Program-made: the position numbers and the translations under genes
The notes under the pieces: model-generated
What the model saw: the letters and a program-made list of their open reading frames with translations, nothing else
The model's database searches: none
What the model was told of the DNA's origin: nothing
Assembly (NCBI GenBank): GCA_001282665.1
Contig: LN874948.1
Coordinates: forward strand, 752,213-816,212
Length of the DNA: 64,000 nucleotides
Reading direction: 5' to 3'
Source of the DNA: Clostridiales bacterium mt11
GTDB lineage: Bacteria > Bacillota > Clostridia > Tissierellales > Tepidimicrobiaceae
Shown: piece by piece, positions 42,741 through 51,927 of the stretch
Position numbering within the stretch: the stretch's first letter is position 1
Layout of the letters: every line of letters starts with the position of its first letter

Positions 42741-43582
42741 TATTCTACTTTAGATATCCAATTTCCATAAACCCAACCAACTTTAGAACCTTTATCTGCT
42801 TTCACCTTATAAAAGTAAAAACCACTTTTTAAAACTGGTCCTTCTATTATGGTCATAGTCTCATTTCCTTTAACCTCGCCTATTTTCTTACCACCAGCTT
42901 TGTCATAGAGAACCAATATACTCTTCCCGTCTATCTTTACCTTATCTTCGGGGCTATATTTCAATATATCTCCTTCATGATATCCTTTTGGTGTAGGAAT
43001 ATCTATATCCCTTTTAGGCCAACCTCTACTTGGCATTGAGCCTCTGCTAATGGTATTTATCTTTTGACCATAATCCTTCTTGGCTATTTCATATATCTTA
43101 TCCTGATAAGTTTTTCCACTTACATTTGGATTATTTCGATCTAATAGACCATTGTATGCCCATAGTGCAAAATACCAATGTTCCAATATGTTAGGATCCA
43201 TATTTCCTATTTGAGCCATCTTGTCATTGGCCCACTTCCATTTTGCTAACAGATGATCTGCTCCTGCTTCAATATTGTAAGTTGGATCATTTTTAAGCTT
43301 TTCTAAATCATAGTTACCATCTCTTCCACTTACCTGCATTATACCAATATGCCCACTTCTACTGACTTTAGGCTTTCCATCTTTGTTATATTGAACAAAT
43401 CTGCTTTCAATTTTAGCTACGGATTTTAATATTACGCTTGGTATACCTCTTTTAATGGCAACTTTCTCTATTATATCTTCTACCTCTTTTTGAGATAGGT
43501 TTTTATCCTTGCAAAATCCAATGTCTGTGGTTCCAAGAATTATAAAGAAGATAAATATAATAGAGACTATCTTTACTTTCAT
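42740..43582 (-). CDS. Lytic transglycosylase with SH3-type C-terminus
   Basis: 280 residues from the ATG at 43582 (GGTAGGGGGT upstream). A signal peptide (about 1-24) is followed by an SLT domain with the catalytic glutamate in 'SVAKIESRFVQYN' (about 53-65), 'GHIGIMQVSG' and 'YNIEAGADHLLAKW'. A C-terminal bacterial SH3-like part (about 215-280, ending 'VGWVYGNWISKVE') may bind the wall. It follows the FlgJ-like rod-binding gene by 11 bases. In proteobacterial FlgJ these two functions are fused, so this is probably the enzyme that opens peptidoglycan for the flagellar rod. Confidence 0.85.
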   Translation of the reverse strand: MKVKIVSIIFIFFIILGTTDIGFCKDKNLSQKEVEDIIEKVAIKRGIPSVILKSVAKIESRFVQYNKDGKPKVSRSGHIGIMQVSGRDGNYDLEKLKNDPTYNIEAGADHLLAKWKWANDKMAQIGNMDPNILEHWYFALWAYNGLLDRNNPNVSGKTYQDKIYEIAKKDYGQKINTISRGSMPSRGWPKRDIDIPTPKGYHEGDILKYSPEDKVKIDGKSILVLYDKAGGKKIGEVKGNETMTIIEGPVLKSGFYFYKVKADKGSKVGWVYGNWISKVE

Positions 43583-43593
43583 AAAACTACCCC

Positions 43594-43902
43594 CTACCAA
43601 CTGACATAGCCATTCTTAAACTGCTCATATATCATCTTTCCTATTCCTAAGCCTTCGTTTCCCTTAGCTATTTCCTTTGATAGTTCTTCAGTATACATCT
43701 CTTCAAATATCCTTGTACCAGTTCCCTTTTCAATTAATCCACCTTCTGGTACGGTATTTTTCATTTCTTTAAACATCATTTGTAGAAATATGGATTCAAA
43801 TTCTCGGCATACCTCTTTTAGGGCTTCATCATCTTCGTTATTTTTAATGCTGACATTTTCTATTTTCTTATGTAGAATTGATGGGTCGTTATTTATCTCC
43901 AT
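43594..43902 (-). CDS. flgJ: FlgJ-type rod-binding protein (N-terminal domain only)
   Basis: 102 residues. The family segment 'LKEVCREFESIFLQMMFKEM' (about 29-48), 'TGTRIFEEMYTEELSKEIAK' and 'GLGIGKMIYEQF' match the rod-binding domain of FlgJ (pfam10135), the rod cap. The muramidase half is absent and is probably supplied by the adjacent lytic transglycosylase. The gene lies 13 bases after the rod protein gene, in one sigma-28-driven operon. Confidence 0.9.
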   Translation of the reverse strand: MEINNDPSILHKKIENVSIKNNEDDEALKEVCREFESIFLQMMFKEMKNTVPEGGLIEKGTGTRIFEEMYTEELSKEIAKGNEGLGIGKMIYEQFKNGYVSW

Positions 43903-43915
43903 CTAAACCACCTCA

Positions 43916-44710
43916 TTATCTTTTCAAATTGTTTGCTAATTGAAGCATTTCATCTGATGTCTGTATAGTCTTTGAATTGATTTCATAAGCCCTCTGAGCT
44001 GTAATCATCTTTACCATTTCATCTACTACTTGGACATTAGAAGATTCTAAATATCCTTGAACCACTCTACTTTTCATCTCTTCAGCTTCCATAGGGATTT
44101 CTTCTCCAGAGGCAGTTGTAGCACTATATAGATTTAAACCTTCACTTAATAATCCTTCTTCATTAGTAAATCTAACTAATTTTAGTCTGCCTATATCTAC
44201 TAAATCCCCTTCTTCATCCCTTCCAGTTATATATCCTGCATCATCTATGGTTATATCGGTTAAACCAGATTCAATGATTATTTCGTCATCATCTTCAGAA
44301 AGTACAGTATATCCTTCAGAAGTAACTAAAGTACTTTCCTCATCATCTACGCTTAGCTTAAAACTTCCATCCCTAGTATATCTTATTTCTTCATTGGGTA
44401 GGAGAACTGCAAAAAAACCATCTCCATCAATAGCTACATCAAAGGTATTAGTGGTTTCAATAAAACTACCAGGTTTAAAATCCTTTTTAGTAGCTGTAGG
44501 CATAACTCCATGACCTACCTCTAGATTAACTGGTCTTCCTTCTTCGTCTACTATATTGCTTCTCTTCAATGTAGTATAAAATAAATCCTTAAACTCTGCT
44601 CTACCCGTCTTATAAGATGTAGTATTTACATTAGATAAGTTATTTGAAATAGTATCAATATTAAACTGTTGTGCCTTCATACCTGTTGCAGCTGTCCATA
44701 ATGCTCTCAT
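43916..44710 (-). CDS. flgG: Flagellar basal-body rod/hook protein FlgG family (FlhP-like)
   Basis: 264 residues. N-terminus 'MRALWTAATGMKAQQFNIDT' with 'ISNNLSNVNTTSYKTGRAEF' is the rod/hook signature; C-terminus 'VVDEMVKMITAQRAYEINSK' and 'DEMLQLANNL' are those of distal rod protein FlgG. It is exported by the flagellar apparatus and builds the distal rod. The operon has two FlgG/FlgF-family genes, as flhO-flhP beside mbl and spoIIID in Bacillus. Confidence 0.93.
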   Translation of the reverse strand: MRALWTAATGMKAQQFNIDTISNNLSNVNTTSYKTGRAEFKDLFYTTLKRSNIVDEEGRPVNLEVGHGVMPTATKKDFKPGSFIETTNTFDVAIDGDGFFAVLLPNEEIRYTRDGSFKLSVDDEESTLVTSEGYTVLSEDDDEIIIESGLTDITIDDAGYITGRDEEGDLVDIGRLKLVRFTNEEGLLSEGLNLYSATTASGEEIPMEAEEMKSRVVQGYLESSNVQVVDEMVKMITAQRAYEINSKTIQTSDEMLQLANNLKR

Positions 44711-44721
44711 GTTTTTTCCTC

Positions 44722-45765
44722 CTATACTCTTCCAATTTCATTAGAAGACTTCTCAAGCATCTCATCTTGTACCCTTATGGCCTTTTGTCCTGCTTCAAAT
44801 TCCCTAAGTAGGGTTATCATATCGACCATTTCCCTAATAGCATTTACATTAGAGCCTTCCAAATATCCTTGTAACACTTCTCCGTTAAAAGGAATCTGTT
44901 CTGGCTCTACATCTTCTGCCATTTGGTACAGATTATCCCCAATCTTTCGTAAAAATTCCCTATTTTCTAAATCCACTATATCTAAATTCCCCACTATATT
45001 GCCATCTACTTTCACTACACCATTCGTGCTTATTGAAACATCCTTACCATTAATGGTTATAGGACCGTTAGTTCCTTGAACCACTTCTCCCTTTAAAGTG
45101 GTAAGAACCCCATCTTGATTGACTACAAAAGAACCATCTCTTGTATAATAGGTGTCCTCATCTCCTACTACCTTGAAGAACCCCGATCCATTTAGAGCTA
45201 AATCAAAAGTACCTCCGGTTTCTACCATATCTCCCATAGTAAAATCCGTAACAATCTTTTTAAAATTTACTCCTGCATTCATAGTCCCTATTACATGGGA
45301 AGGAGGATAGTATACCATTCCTTGAAGCAGTCCTTCTAAATTTCCATCTTGACCTTGTATAGGGTTACTACTTCCATCAGTAATATAGTTTTCATAGTCG
45401 GTTTTGTACTCACCGTTATCATCTTTATAATAGGTTCTCAAATATCCTTCATCATCAATAACAAAACGGATATCCTTTACATAGCTGTCTCCCATAGGTG
45501 TGCTGACTACAAAATATCCATTGGTCGTACTAGCTGTGTGAACCCCGCCATTATTTTCATATTCGATTTGATTTTCTCCTCTTAATTTAACCTCAGGTTT
45601 ACCACTATTTATTTTAGACAATAATTTTTCTGGAAAAGTTTCAGTTAGTGACACATCCTTCTTAAACCCTGTAGTGTTTACATTGGCTAGATTATTAGAT
45701 AGAACATCTAATCTTTTCTGATTGGCCGCTAATGAAGTAGCACTAATATATAGCCCTCGATTCAT
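44722..45765 (-). CDS. flgF: Flagellar hook-basal body protein FlgF/FlgG family (FlhO-like)
   Basis: 347 residues, longer than usual for FlgF because of an expanded middle (about 80-200). N-terminus 'NRGLYISATSLAANQKRLDV' with 'LSNNLANVNTTGFKKDVSLT'; 'GTFDLALNGSGFFKV' is the conserved central motif, and 'AIREMVDMITLLREFEAGQK' is the C-terminal helix. Probably a proximal rod protein. It is the first gene of the operon and its sigma-28 promoter overlaps the mbl stop codon. Confidence 0.92.
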   Translation of the reverse strand: MNRGLYISATSLAANQKRLDVLSNNLANVNTTGFKKDVSLTETFPEKLLSKINSGKPEVKLRGENQIEYENNGGVHTASTTNGYFVVSTPMGDSYVKDIRFVIDDEGYLRTYYKDDNGEYKTDYENYITDGSSNPIQGQDGNLEGLLQGMVYYPPSHVIGTMNAGVNFKKIVTDFTMGDMVETGGTFDLALNGSGFFKVVGDEDTYYTRDGSFVVNQDGVLTTLKGEVVQGTNGPITINGKDVSISTNGVVKVDGNIVGNLDIVDLENREFLRKIGDNLYQMAEDVEPEQIPFNGEVLQGYLEGSNVNAIREMVDMITLLREFEAGQKAIRVQDEMLEKSSNEIGRV

Positions 45766-45810
45766 TTAGATTCCCCTTCCTTAATCCTATAAATTAAATA
45801 TCAATAATTA

Positions 45811-45837
45811 TTATCGGCATATTAAATCCATACTTTA
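45811..45837 (-). promoter_or_regulatory. Perfect sigma-28 promoter of the flhO-flhP operon
   Basis: Minus strand TAAA-N15-GCCGATAA, an exact consensus match. The TAAA overlaps the TAA stop codon of mbl. Confidence 0.92.
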
Positions 45838-46866
45838 ATTATTATTTATCCTAATGGAATCAGAATCTACTAGATCGGTTTCTAATAAATCTACCCAATC
45901 TAAAGCCTTTCCTGTCCCTATAGCCACTGAACCAATAGGGTTATCGGCAATATGGACACTTATACCCGTCTTTTTAGTAATCAATTTATCAATACCATAT
46001 AATAAAGCTCCACCACCAGTCATGAGTATACCCTTATTACCTATATCCGCTGCTAATTCTGGAGGTGTCCGTTCCAATACAGCATAGACCGTTTCTACTA
46101 TTTGGGATACTGGCTCTTCCAACGCTTCCAGCATCTCCGTAGAAGATATTTTGATGGTCTTAGGCAAACCTGTCAATAAATTTCTTCCCCTTACTTCCAT
46201 AAACACTTCCTTTTCCCTTGGAAATGCAGTGCCTATATTCATCTTCAAATCCTCTGCTGATCTTTCTCCTATCATCATATTATGTTTCTTCCTTATGTAT
46301 CTAGCTATTGCCTCGTCACATTCATCTCCTGCAATCTTTAAGGACCTAGATATAACTATGCCTCCTAAAGAAATTACCGCTACATCTGTAGTACCTCCAC
46401 CTATGTCAATTATCATATTTCCATTAGGTTCTGTTATATCTATTCCTGCACCAATAGCCGCAGCAATAGGCTCTTCTATAAGAAATGTCTTTCTAGCTCC
46501 AGCATGGTTACTAGCTTCAAGTACCGCCCTTTTTTCTACTTCCGTTATTCCACTAGGTACGCATATTATAACCCGCGGTTTGAAAATGGATTTACCAATT
46601 GCCTTAGAAAAAAAGTATTTTAACATCCTCTCAGTAATTTGATAATTAGAAATCACTCCATCCCTCATAGGTCTCAATGCTATTATATTTCCAGGGGTTC
46701 TCCCTAACATCTTCCTTGCTTCTTCTCCTACAGCTAAAAACTTATTCGTATTTTGATCTATAGCAACTACGGAAGGTTCGTTTAAGATTATTCCCTTTCC
46801 CTTCGCATATACTAAAATGCTCGCTGTCCCTAAGTCTATACCCAAATCAGTTCTAAAAACAGCCAT
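45835..46866 (-). CDS. mbl: MreB-family rod-shape actin homologue (Mbl)
   Basis: 343 residues. Actin-fold motifs: 'LGIDLGTASILVYAKGKGII' (phosphate 1), 'LEASNHAGARKTFLIEEPIA', 'MIIDIGGGTTDVAVISLGGI' (phosphate 2) and 'ILMTGGGALLYGIDKLI' (adenosine). It forms membrane-bound filaments that guide lateral wall synthesis. The position between spoIIID and flhO is that of mbl in Bacillus, hence the name rather than mreB. AGGGGGGAAG ribosome site. Confidence 0.95.
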   Translation of the reverse strand: MAVFRTDLGIDLGTASILVYAKGKGIILNEPSVVAIDQNTNKFLAVGEEARKMLGRTPGNIIALRPMRDGVISNYQITERMLKYFFSKAIGKSIFKPRVIICVPSGITEVEKRAVLEASNHAGARKTFLIEEPIAAAIGAGIDITEPNGNMIIDIGGGTTDVAVISLGGIVISRSLKIAGDECDEAIARYIRKKHNMMIGERSAEDLKMNIGTAFPREKEVFMEVRGRNLLTGLPKTIKISSTEMLEALEEPVSQIVETVYAVLERTPPELAADIGNKGILMTGGGALLYGIDKLITKKTGISVHIADNPIGSVAIGTGKALDWVDLLETDLVDSDSIRINNN

Positions 46867-46961
46867 GTGTACTTCCCCCCTTACTATCTACTATAATACA
46901 TCATATCATATTAATAATTCTACATAAATCCATAAATTCCTTTTTTATTTGCAAAATAATC

Positions 46962-47005
46962 CAAAAAGACCAAAAGGTCCTCAAGGGTAATACCCTTAAG
47001 AACCT
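46962..47005 (-). terminator. Terminator of spoIIID
   Basis: Minus strand AGGTTCTTAAGGGT-ATT-ACCCTTGAGGACCT then TTTGGTCTTTTT. Confidence 0.8.
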
Positions 47006-47007
47006 AT

Positions 47008-47262
47008 TTAATCGTTTACAGCTTTGTACTTTAATTTAGTTGCCTTACCGCCTCTAATGTGTCTTTCCGCTTTATTTTTCTCTAATACTTGTTTGACCAT
47101 CGTTGCAATAAGAGGGTTTATCTTAGGGAGACGTTCTGTTACATCTTTATGCACTGTGCTTTTGGATACCCCAAAAACGCTGGCCGCTTGTCGGACGGTA
47201 GCTTTCTCACTTATTATGTATTTTGCAATTTCCAATGCCCTTTCCTCTATATAATCTTTCAC
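47008..47262 (-). CDS. spoIIID: Sporulation transcription factor SpoIIID
   Basis: 84 residues, GTG start with AAAGGGGGT upstream. 'YIEERALEIAKYIISEKATV' then RQAASVFGVSKSTVHKDVTE is the conserved DNA-binding HTH, and 'KVLEKNKAERHIRGGKATKL'-type basic C-terminus (here 'VLEKNKAERHIRGGKATKLK') binds the minor groove. SpoIIID is the mother-cell switch between sigma-E and sigma-K gene sets. This supports a full sporulation programme and late sigma-K-type promoters such as those at 34.5-37.6 kb. Confidence 0.97.
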   Translation of the reverse strand: MKDYIEERALEIAKYIISEKATVRQAASVFGVSKSTVHKDVTERLPKINPLIATMVKQVLEKNKAERHIRGGKATKLKYKAVND

Positions 47263-47351
47263 TTGAGTCTAACCCCCTTTGGACTTAATTTTGGGTTTTT
47301 AATCTTTGTAAATACTTATGCATTTTAATTTCCTATTAGAACAACTATCTG

Positions 47352-48158
47352 TTAGTTTGAACCGTTAAAGACAGGTAAATAATTTTTAGGATCTACATTT
47401 TTTCCGTCCTTAATCACTTCAAAATGAACATGTGGTTCTATCATCATCTCTATAGAAGCTGATTTACCAACTTTACTTATTACGTCTCCCTTATTTACTT
47501 TTGTTCCTTCTTTTATCATTTCATCTGTAGATAGATTTGCATATTTAGTCATGAGCCCGTCCCCATGATCTATTACAATTACTATTCCCCATAAATCATC
47601 TTTGTATACTTCAGAAATCTTGCCCCCTTGAGCAGCTCTAACTTCCATTCCTTCTTCTGCAAATATATCTACTCCTCCGTGACTAGTCCATTCTTCTAAG
47701 GTTTCTGAATAGATAAGATTATCCGTAGTGAAAGCTACTCCAAGATTGCCTTCTACTGGAGTTAACATCTTTCCAGATTCCTCAAGATTAATTTGTCCTT
47801 CTTCTTGTTCTGTTACTAATTCTAAATCCTTCTCCTCTTGTTCTTCCTCTTCATCGGGAGTTTTTTCAGTTTCTCCTACTTCTTCCGATTCCTTTTCTTC
47901 TATTTCTTTCTCTTCTTCTATTTCCTCGTCGTCTTTAATTGGTACCTCATTTTCCATCCTAGCTATTTCTAAAGAAGGCTCTAGTCTTTCTTCATCTACT
48001 ATGTCAAAATCCTCATTGCTTGATAGGTTGTCTTTGTTTGATTTATTTAAATTTTTCTTTGATGCCAACACTGCTGTAACGGCAACGACACATACGCAGA
48101 TAAATAGAATAATATAAAATCCATCTTTCTCGATTAATTTTGAAAATTTAGCTCTCAC
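47352..48158 (-). CDS. spoIIQ: SpoIIQ-type M23 (LytM) membrane peptidase
   Basis: 268 residues from a GTG at 48158 (GGAGGTGG just upstream). One membrane span (about 14-33), a long acidic linker (about 50-120, very rich in E), and a LytM domain with 'SHGGVDIFAEEG' (H-x3-D) and 'PHVHFEV' (H-x-H), so all zinc ligands are present. In clostridia SpoIIQ keeps these residues, unlike Bacillus SpoIIQ. It lies on the forespore side and joins the SpoIIIAH zipper during engulfment. Adjacent to spoIID and spoIIID, which supports the name. Confidence 0.85.
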   Translation of the reverse strand: MRAKFSKLIEKDGFYIILFICVCVVAVTAVLASKKNLNKSNKDNLSSNEDFDIVDEERLEPSLEIARMENEVPIKDDEEIEEEKEIEEKESEEVGETEKTPDEEEEQEEKDLELVTEQEEGQINLEESGKMLTPVEGNLGVAFTTDNLIYSETLEEWTSHGGVDIFAEEGMEVRAAQGGKISEVYKDDLWGIVIVIDHGDGLMTKYANLSTDEMIKEGTKVNKGDVISKVGKSASIEMMIEPHVHFEVIKDGKNVDPKNYLPVFNGSN

Positions 48159-48220
48159 TTTCCCACCTCCACTACGTATTATTTCCACATTTATCTATTT
48201 AATACATAGAAGAATAAAAA

Positions 48221-48256
48221 ATTATGGTTCGGGCAAATATTTGCCCGAACCATAAT
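48221..48256 (-). terminator. Palindromic terminator between spoIID and spoIIQ
   Basis: ATTATGGTTCGGGCAAAT / ATTTGCCCGAACCATAAT, a perfect 36-base palindrome with T-runs on both sides; ends spoIID. Confidence 0.85.
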
Positions 48257-48334
48257 TTTTTAATTGTGAATTGATAAAAAGACCCCAAAGCTCGACCCCA
48301 GTAATTGTCAATTATCTAAAATTGTGAATTATTT

Positions 48335-49399
48335 TTAATTGTCTATTTTCAACTGTCCATTGTCAATTGTCTTTATCTCAACTCCTGTATAATAATGTTT
48401 TAGTATCTCCTCATAGTCCTTATCCTTTTTAGCCATTCCATTTGCTCCCCACTGACTCATACCTACTCCATGACCGTATCCAATGGTTTGGATTTCTACT
48501 ATATTGGTCTTTGGATTATAAGTTATTGTAAAGTTGGTGGAATTTAATTCATATAAGTCCCTCAATTCCCTTCCGTTTATTACAGTTCCGTCAATGGCTA
48601 TTTTTTTTATCCTTCCACTTTTAGTTTTTTCTACTAGTTTAATCTTTTCAGATAGATTATCCTTAGTAATATTTGAACCAGGATACTTGGTGATCAACTT
48701 TTTTATAAACTCATCTCCCGTTAATGTGACTATGGATTTAAACTTGGGAGCTTCTTCCTCATAAGGACTTGAAACCGACTTTAGATAAGGTTTATCCATA
48801 GAAAACACATCCATAGAGTCTTCTGTCATTCCTCCGCTAGTAGAATGATATAATGGCTCTATAATTTCACCATTATAATATAAAACCTCACCTTTAGTGG
48901 AATCCACAGCTTCTTCAATTTTAGGCCAATATTTTCCAGCCCAATCGCTAGGGTGAATATTGATTAACTCATCTAAGTCAAAATATGCTTGACAGTGAAT
49001 GCCTGTACAAATAGGAGCCGCTATATGATCTGGATGACCTTCTGGATATTCTATAGTTCTGCTAATAGCATAAGTTCTGCTGGCAACAGCCTGAGCCTTT
49101 AGAGCCTCTATATGAAACTCTGCTGGCATTTCTGCAGCTACTACACATTTTACATACTCTTCTAAATCCATTTCATGTACCTGTTGATTCCTAGTATCAT
49201 ATACAGTTATGTTCCCGTTGAATTCCCCTTTTTCAGTCTTTCTCTTTTTTCCCTTGTCTTCTTCAATTTTTTCAGAGCTGGCTATATTCTTTTGCAATCT
49301 ATCTCCCGTAGGAACAAAATTAAAAGTTTTAACTATAACTGTGGGTAATATTATAGTGACAACAAGAATTACCATTATGTATATCCCAATTTTTTTCAT
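48335..49399 (-). CDS. spoIID: Stage II sporulation protein D (peptidoglycan transglycosylase)
   Basis: 354 residues. An N-terminal membrane anchor (about 4-24) is followed by the SpoIID/LytB domain: 'LEEYVKCVVAAEMPAEFHIE' (catalytic glutamate), 'KAQAVASRTYAISRTIEY', the zinc-site pair 'CTGIHCQAY', 'LYHSTSGGMTEDSMDV' and 'GYGHGVGMSQWGANGMA'. It cuts glycan strands during engulfment. The last dozen residues, 'TIDNGQLKIDN', are encoded by the interspersed AATTG repeat, so the normal end near 'YYTGVEIK' has been extended by repeat DNA. A sigma-E-like promoter lies upstream. Confidence 0.95.
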   Translation of the reverse strand: MKKIGIYIMVILVVTIILPTVIVKTFNFVPTGDRLQKNIASSEKIEEDKGKKRKTEKGEFNGNITVYDTRNQQVHEMDLEEYVKCVVAAEMPAEFHIEALKAQAVASRTYAISRTIEYPEGHPDHIAAPICTGIHCQAYFDLDELINIHPSDWAGKYWPKIEEAVDSTKGEVLYYNGEIIEPLYHSTSGGMTEDSMDVFSMDKPYLKSVSSPYEEEAPKFKSIVTLTGDEFIKKLITKYPGSNITKDNLSEKIKLVEKTKSGRIKKIAIDGTVINGRELRDLYELNSTNFTITYNPKTNIVEIQTIGYGHGVGMSQWGANGMAKKDKDYEEILKHYYTGVEIKTIDNGQLKIDN

Positions 49400-49430
49400 C
49401 TCTTCCCCCTCTTTGCCTTTAGTATAAGAT

Positions 49431-49460
49431 ATAATATGCGAAGAAAGATGGAAGTATTAC
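49431..49460 (-). promoter_or_regulatory. Sigma-E-like promoter of spoIID
   Basis: Minus strand GTAATACT-N14-CATATTAT, close to the mother-cell sigma-E pattern, about 35 bases before the spoIID start. Confidence 0.5.
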
Positions 49461-49752
49461 TACAATTCACAATTGACAATTATTAGGGTCTAACTATAGG
49501 GTATAACTGGCGACCAAAGGTCGCTCCTACGTTTGGTGTCAACTATTGATTAAGTTTTTTATACTTCTAAATACTTTTTAAAAGCTCTTAAAATAAAAAA
49601 GTCAAAAGAGAAAATTCTTCTTTGACTTTTTATTAAAAATATATTATTGTCTTTTTAACTAATCTTAGACTTAAAATTCCAAAAATCGTAAATCACACAT
49701 TATACATTATCTTTAATTGTTTTTATCTTTTTAATTGTCCATTGTCACTTGT
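49461..49752. other. Repeat-rich spacer with terminator
   Basis: About 290 bases of AATTG-type repeats (ACAATTGACAATTATT, TTAATTGTCCATTGTC), a GGCGACC-AAA-GGTCGCT hairpin and, near 49600-49634, a terminator AAAAAGTCAAA ... TTTGACTTTTT downstream of murA. Confidence 0.6.
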
Positions 49753-51003
49753 CTAATCTCTATATATTTTTGCTCCTAATTTTGTGAACTTTTCCTCTAT
49801 GCCATCATATCCTCTATCGATATGATAGATGTCTCCAATTTCTGTTACTCCATCGGCAACTAATCCTGCTAATACTAAAGCTGCACCTGCTCTTAAGTCG
49901 GTAGCTTTTACAGGGGCTGACATCAAACTATTTACCCCTTGAATAATGGCAGATCTACCATCAATTTTAATATCCGCACCCATTCTCTTCAATTCATCTA
50001 CATGCATGAATCTATTTTCAAATACGGTTTCAATGACAACACTTGTCCCCTTGCAGATGCTCATAAGTGCCATAAATTGAGCTTGCATATCTGTAGGGAA
50101 TCCAGGATATGGTAAGGTCTTGATATCCGTTGCTTTTAAGTTTTCAGTTCCAATTACTCTAACCTTATCTCCGTTTTCATAAACCTGACAGCCAACTTCT
50201 CTAAGCTTTGCTATTACAGGTTTAATATGGCTGGTGATAACATTTTCAACTAATATATCACCTTTAGTAATAGCTGCTGCTACCATAAATGTACTTGCTT
50301 CAATTCTATCTGGAATTACAGAATGAGTTGCACCGCCTAATTTTTTTACACCTTTTATCCTAATGCTACTAGTTCCAGCACCTTTAATATCGGCACCTAA
50401 CTTATTTAAAAAATTAGCAAGATCTACAATTTCAGGTTCCATAGCTGCATTATCTATTATGGTTTCTCCTTCAGCCATTGTTGCTGCCATCATAATATTT
50501 TCAGTAGCTCCTACGCTAGGAAAATCTAAATAAATTCTATCTCCAACCAATTTTTCTGCATATGCTCCAATATTTCCATGGTCTACATCTATTTCTGCAC
50601 CCATGGCTCTAAATCCTTTTAAATGAAGATCAATAGGTCTTGTTCCAATAGCACATCCACCAGGCAGAGATGTCTTAGTTCTGCCCAATCGAGTCAATAA
50701 TGGTCCCATTACCAAAAAAGAAGCCCTCATCTTACTCATCAATTCATAAGGGGTTTCGAATTTATTTATGTTTGCGGAATTAATCTTGATTACGCCCTTA
50801 TCTAAAAATTCTACCTTAGAACCTAATAATGATAATACCTCACAAATTACCTCTACATCTTTAAGTTTAGGTACATCTTCTAAAATAATATCCTCTGTTC
50901 CTAATAAAGATGCAGCTAAAATTGGCAATGCAGAATTTTTAGCTCCGCTTACCCTCACATTTCCCCTTAATGGAGGACTCTTTTCCACCATTATCTTATC
51001 CAA
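49753..51003 (-). CDS. murA: UDP-N-acetylglucosamine 1-carboxyvinyltransferase
   Basis: 416 residues, TTG start with GGAGGGG upstream. Substrate motif '[15 protein letters not shown]' (about 21-35) and the catalytic loop '[19 protein letters not shown]' with the cysteine near 117 that fosfomycin modifies. '[20 protein letters not shown]' and '[17 protein letters not shown]' are conserved. It performs the first committed step of peptidoglycan precursor synthesis, adding enolpyruvate to UDP-GlcNAc. Its position between ywmB and spoIID is the usual one for one of the two Firmicute murA genes. Confidence 0.97.
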   Translation of the reverse strand: MDKIMVEKSPPLRGNVRVSGAKNSALPILAASLLGTEDIILEDVPKLKDVEVICEVLSLLGSKVEFLDKGVIKINSANINKFETPYELMSKMRASFLVMGPLLTRLGRTKTSLPGGCAIGTRPIDLHLKGFRAMGAEIDVDHGNIGAYAEKLVGDRIYLDFPSVGATENIMMAATMAEGETIIDNAAMEPEIVDLANFLNKLGADIKGAGTSSIRIKGVKKLGGATHSVIPDRIEASTFMVAAAITKGDILVENVITSHIKPVIAKLREVGCQVYENGDKVRVIGTENLKATDIKTLPYPGFPTDMQAQFMALMSICKGTSVVIETVFENRFMHVDELKRMGADIKIDGRSAIIQGVNSLMSAPVKATDLRAGAALVLAGLVADGVTEIGDIYHIDRGYDGIEEKFTKLGAKIYRD

Positions 51004-51021
51004 ATAAATCCCCTCCTACTT

Positions 51022-51822
51022 CTAATAGCCAATCGTTATAATAGGTGTCCCTATCCAAATATAAGTTTTGTTTTCATATTCATTGTACCTTACTGCAATG
51101 TTCAAATTCATCTTCCTATTACCTGTGTATATATGTTTCTCTATATAAGGGGTATAGATAGAAAAACTTAGAATATCATCTTCACTATATTTTTCTATTA
51201 TCTTTCCCTTTGCAGATTTAGCTGCCTTAACTATTATTTTTTCCTTTTCATCTAAACTTACATATCCATCAAAAGTTCCAACAATGCAGGTTGTAATATT
51301 CACAGGTTTGTTGTATTCATCAAAAAAACTTTCTACCTTCTCTATTATATCATTAATTTCAGCAAATTGTGCTTTTTTTATTAAATTAATGAAAAGGGAA
51401 GTTTCTTCTGTGCCCATGTCTATGTCTTTGTAGGAGGACAATGTAAGGGTAATAATATTGTCATCATAATCAAAACCATACACCGTTAATTGAATAAAAC
51501 TATCTTCTATAATAAGCTCCTCTGAATAATAACCGGGTTGTAAACCTATTTCTCCAATATCTTCAATTGCTATCTTCTCTCCCTTTATTCCCAATCCTGT
51601 CCTAATTGAATCTCCAATTTCCTCTAATCTCTCTTTATTTATAAATTCATCTATAATAGTTCCACCTATACTTACATCTCCTTCTAAAAAATCAGCTCCT
51701 GTTTCATCTAACAATCCTATTAATAGATCTTTTTCTTCACGTTTTTCTTCACACAATCCAAATACTGGTATTAATAAAGAAATAATAATTCCCAACAATA
51801 AAAATCTATTATATTTTTTCAT
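51022..51822 (-). CDS. ywmB: YwmB-family secreted protein (TATA-box-binding-like)
   Basis: 266 residues from the ATG at 51822 (TTTGGAGGGAAGGGT upstream). Signal peptide (about 1-24, 'FLLLGIIISLLIPVFGLC'). The rest is an alternating alpha-beta protein ('FIQLTVYGFDYDDNIITLTL', 'NITTCIVGTFDGYVSLDEK', 'ILSFSIYTPYIEKHIYTGN') matching the DUF1779/YwmB family, which has a TBP-like fold and no known function. The neighbourhood atpC - ywmB - murA - spoIID is conserved from Bacillus to clostridia. A terminator separates it from the ATP operon. Confidence 0.85.
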   Translation of the reverse strand: MKKYNRFLLLGIIISLLIPVFGLCEEKREEKDLLIGLLDETGADFLEGDVSIGGTIIDEFINKERLEEIGDSIRTGLGIKGEKIAIEDIGEIGLQPGYYSEELIIEDSFIQLTVYGFDYDDNIITLTLSSYKDIDMGTEETSLFINLIKKAQFAEINDIIEKVESFFDEYNKPVNITTCIVGTFDGYVSLDEKEKIIVKAAKSAKGKIIEKYSEDDILSFSIYTPYIEKHIYTGNRKMNLNIAVRYNEYENKTYIWIGTPIITIGY

Positions 51823-51927
51823 ACCCTTCCCTCCAAATCTTTCTGACAGTTGGATAGTCCTTCCGTCAAAATTTTCAAGGAAAAGGGTATATAATAAAAA
51901 TGTAAAGGGGGACAAAACACTTTTATC

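Noticed and set aside
46151..46642. 163-codon plus-strand frame antisense to mbl
   Set aside because: Shadow of a strongly conserved gene with no ribosome site.
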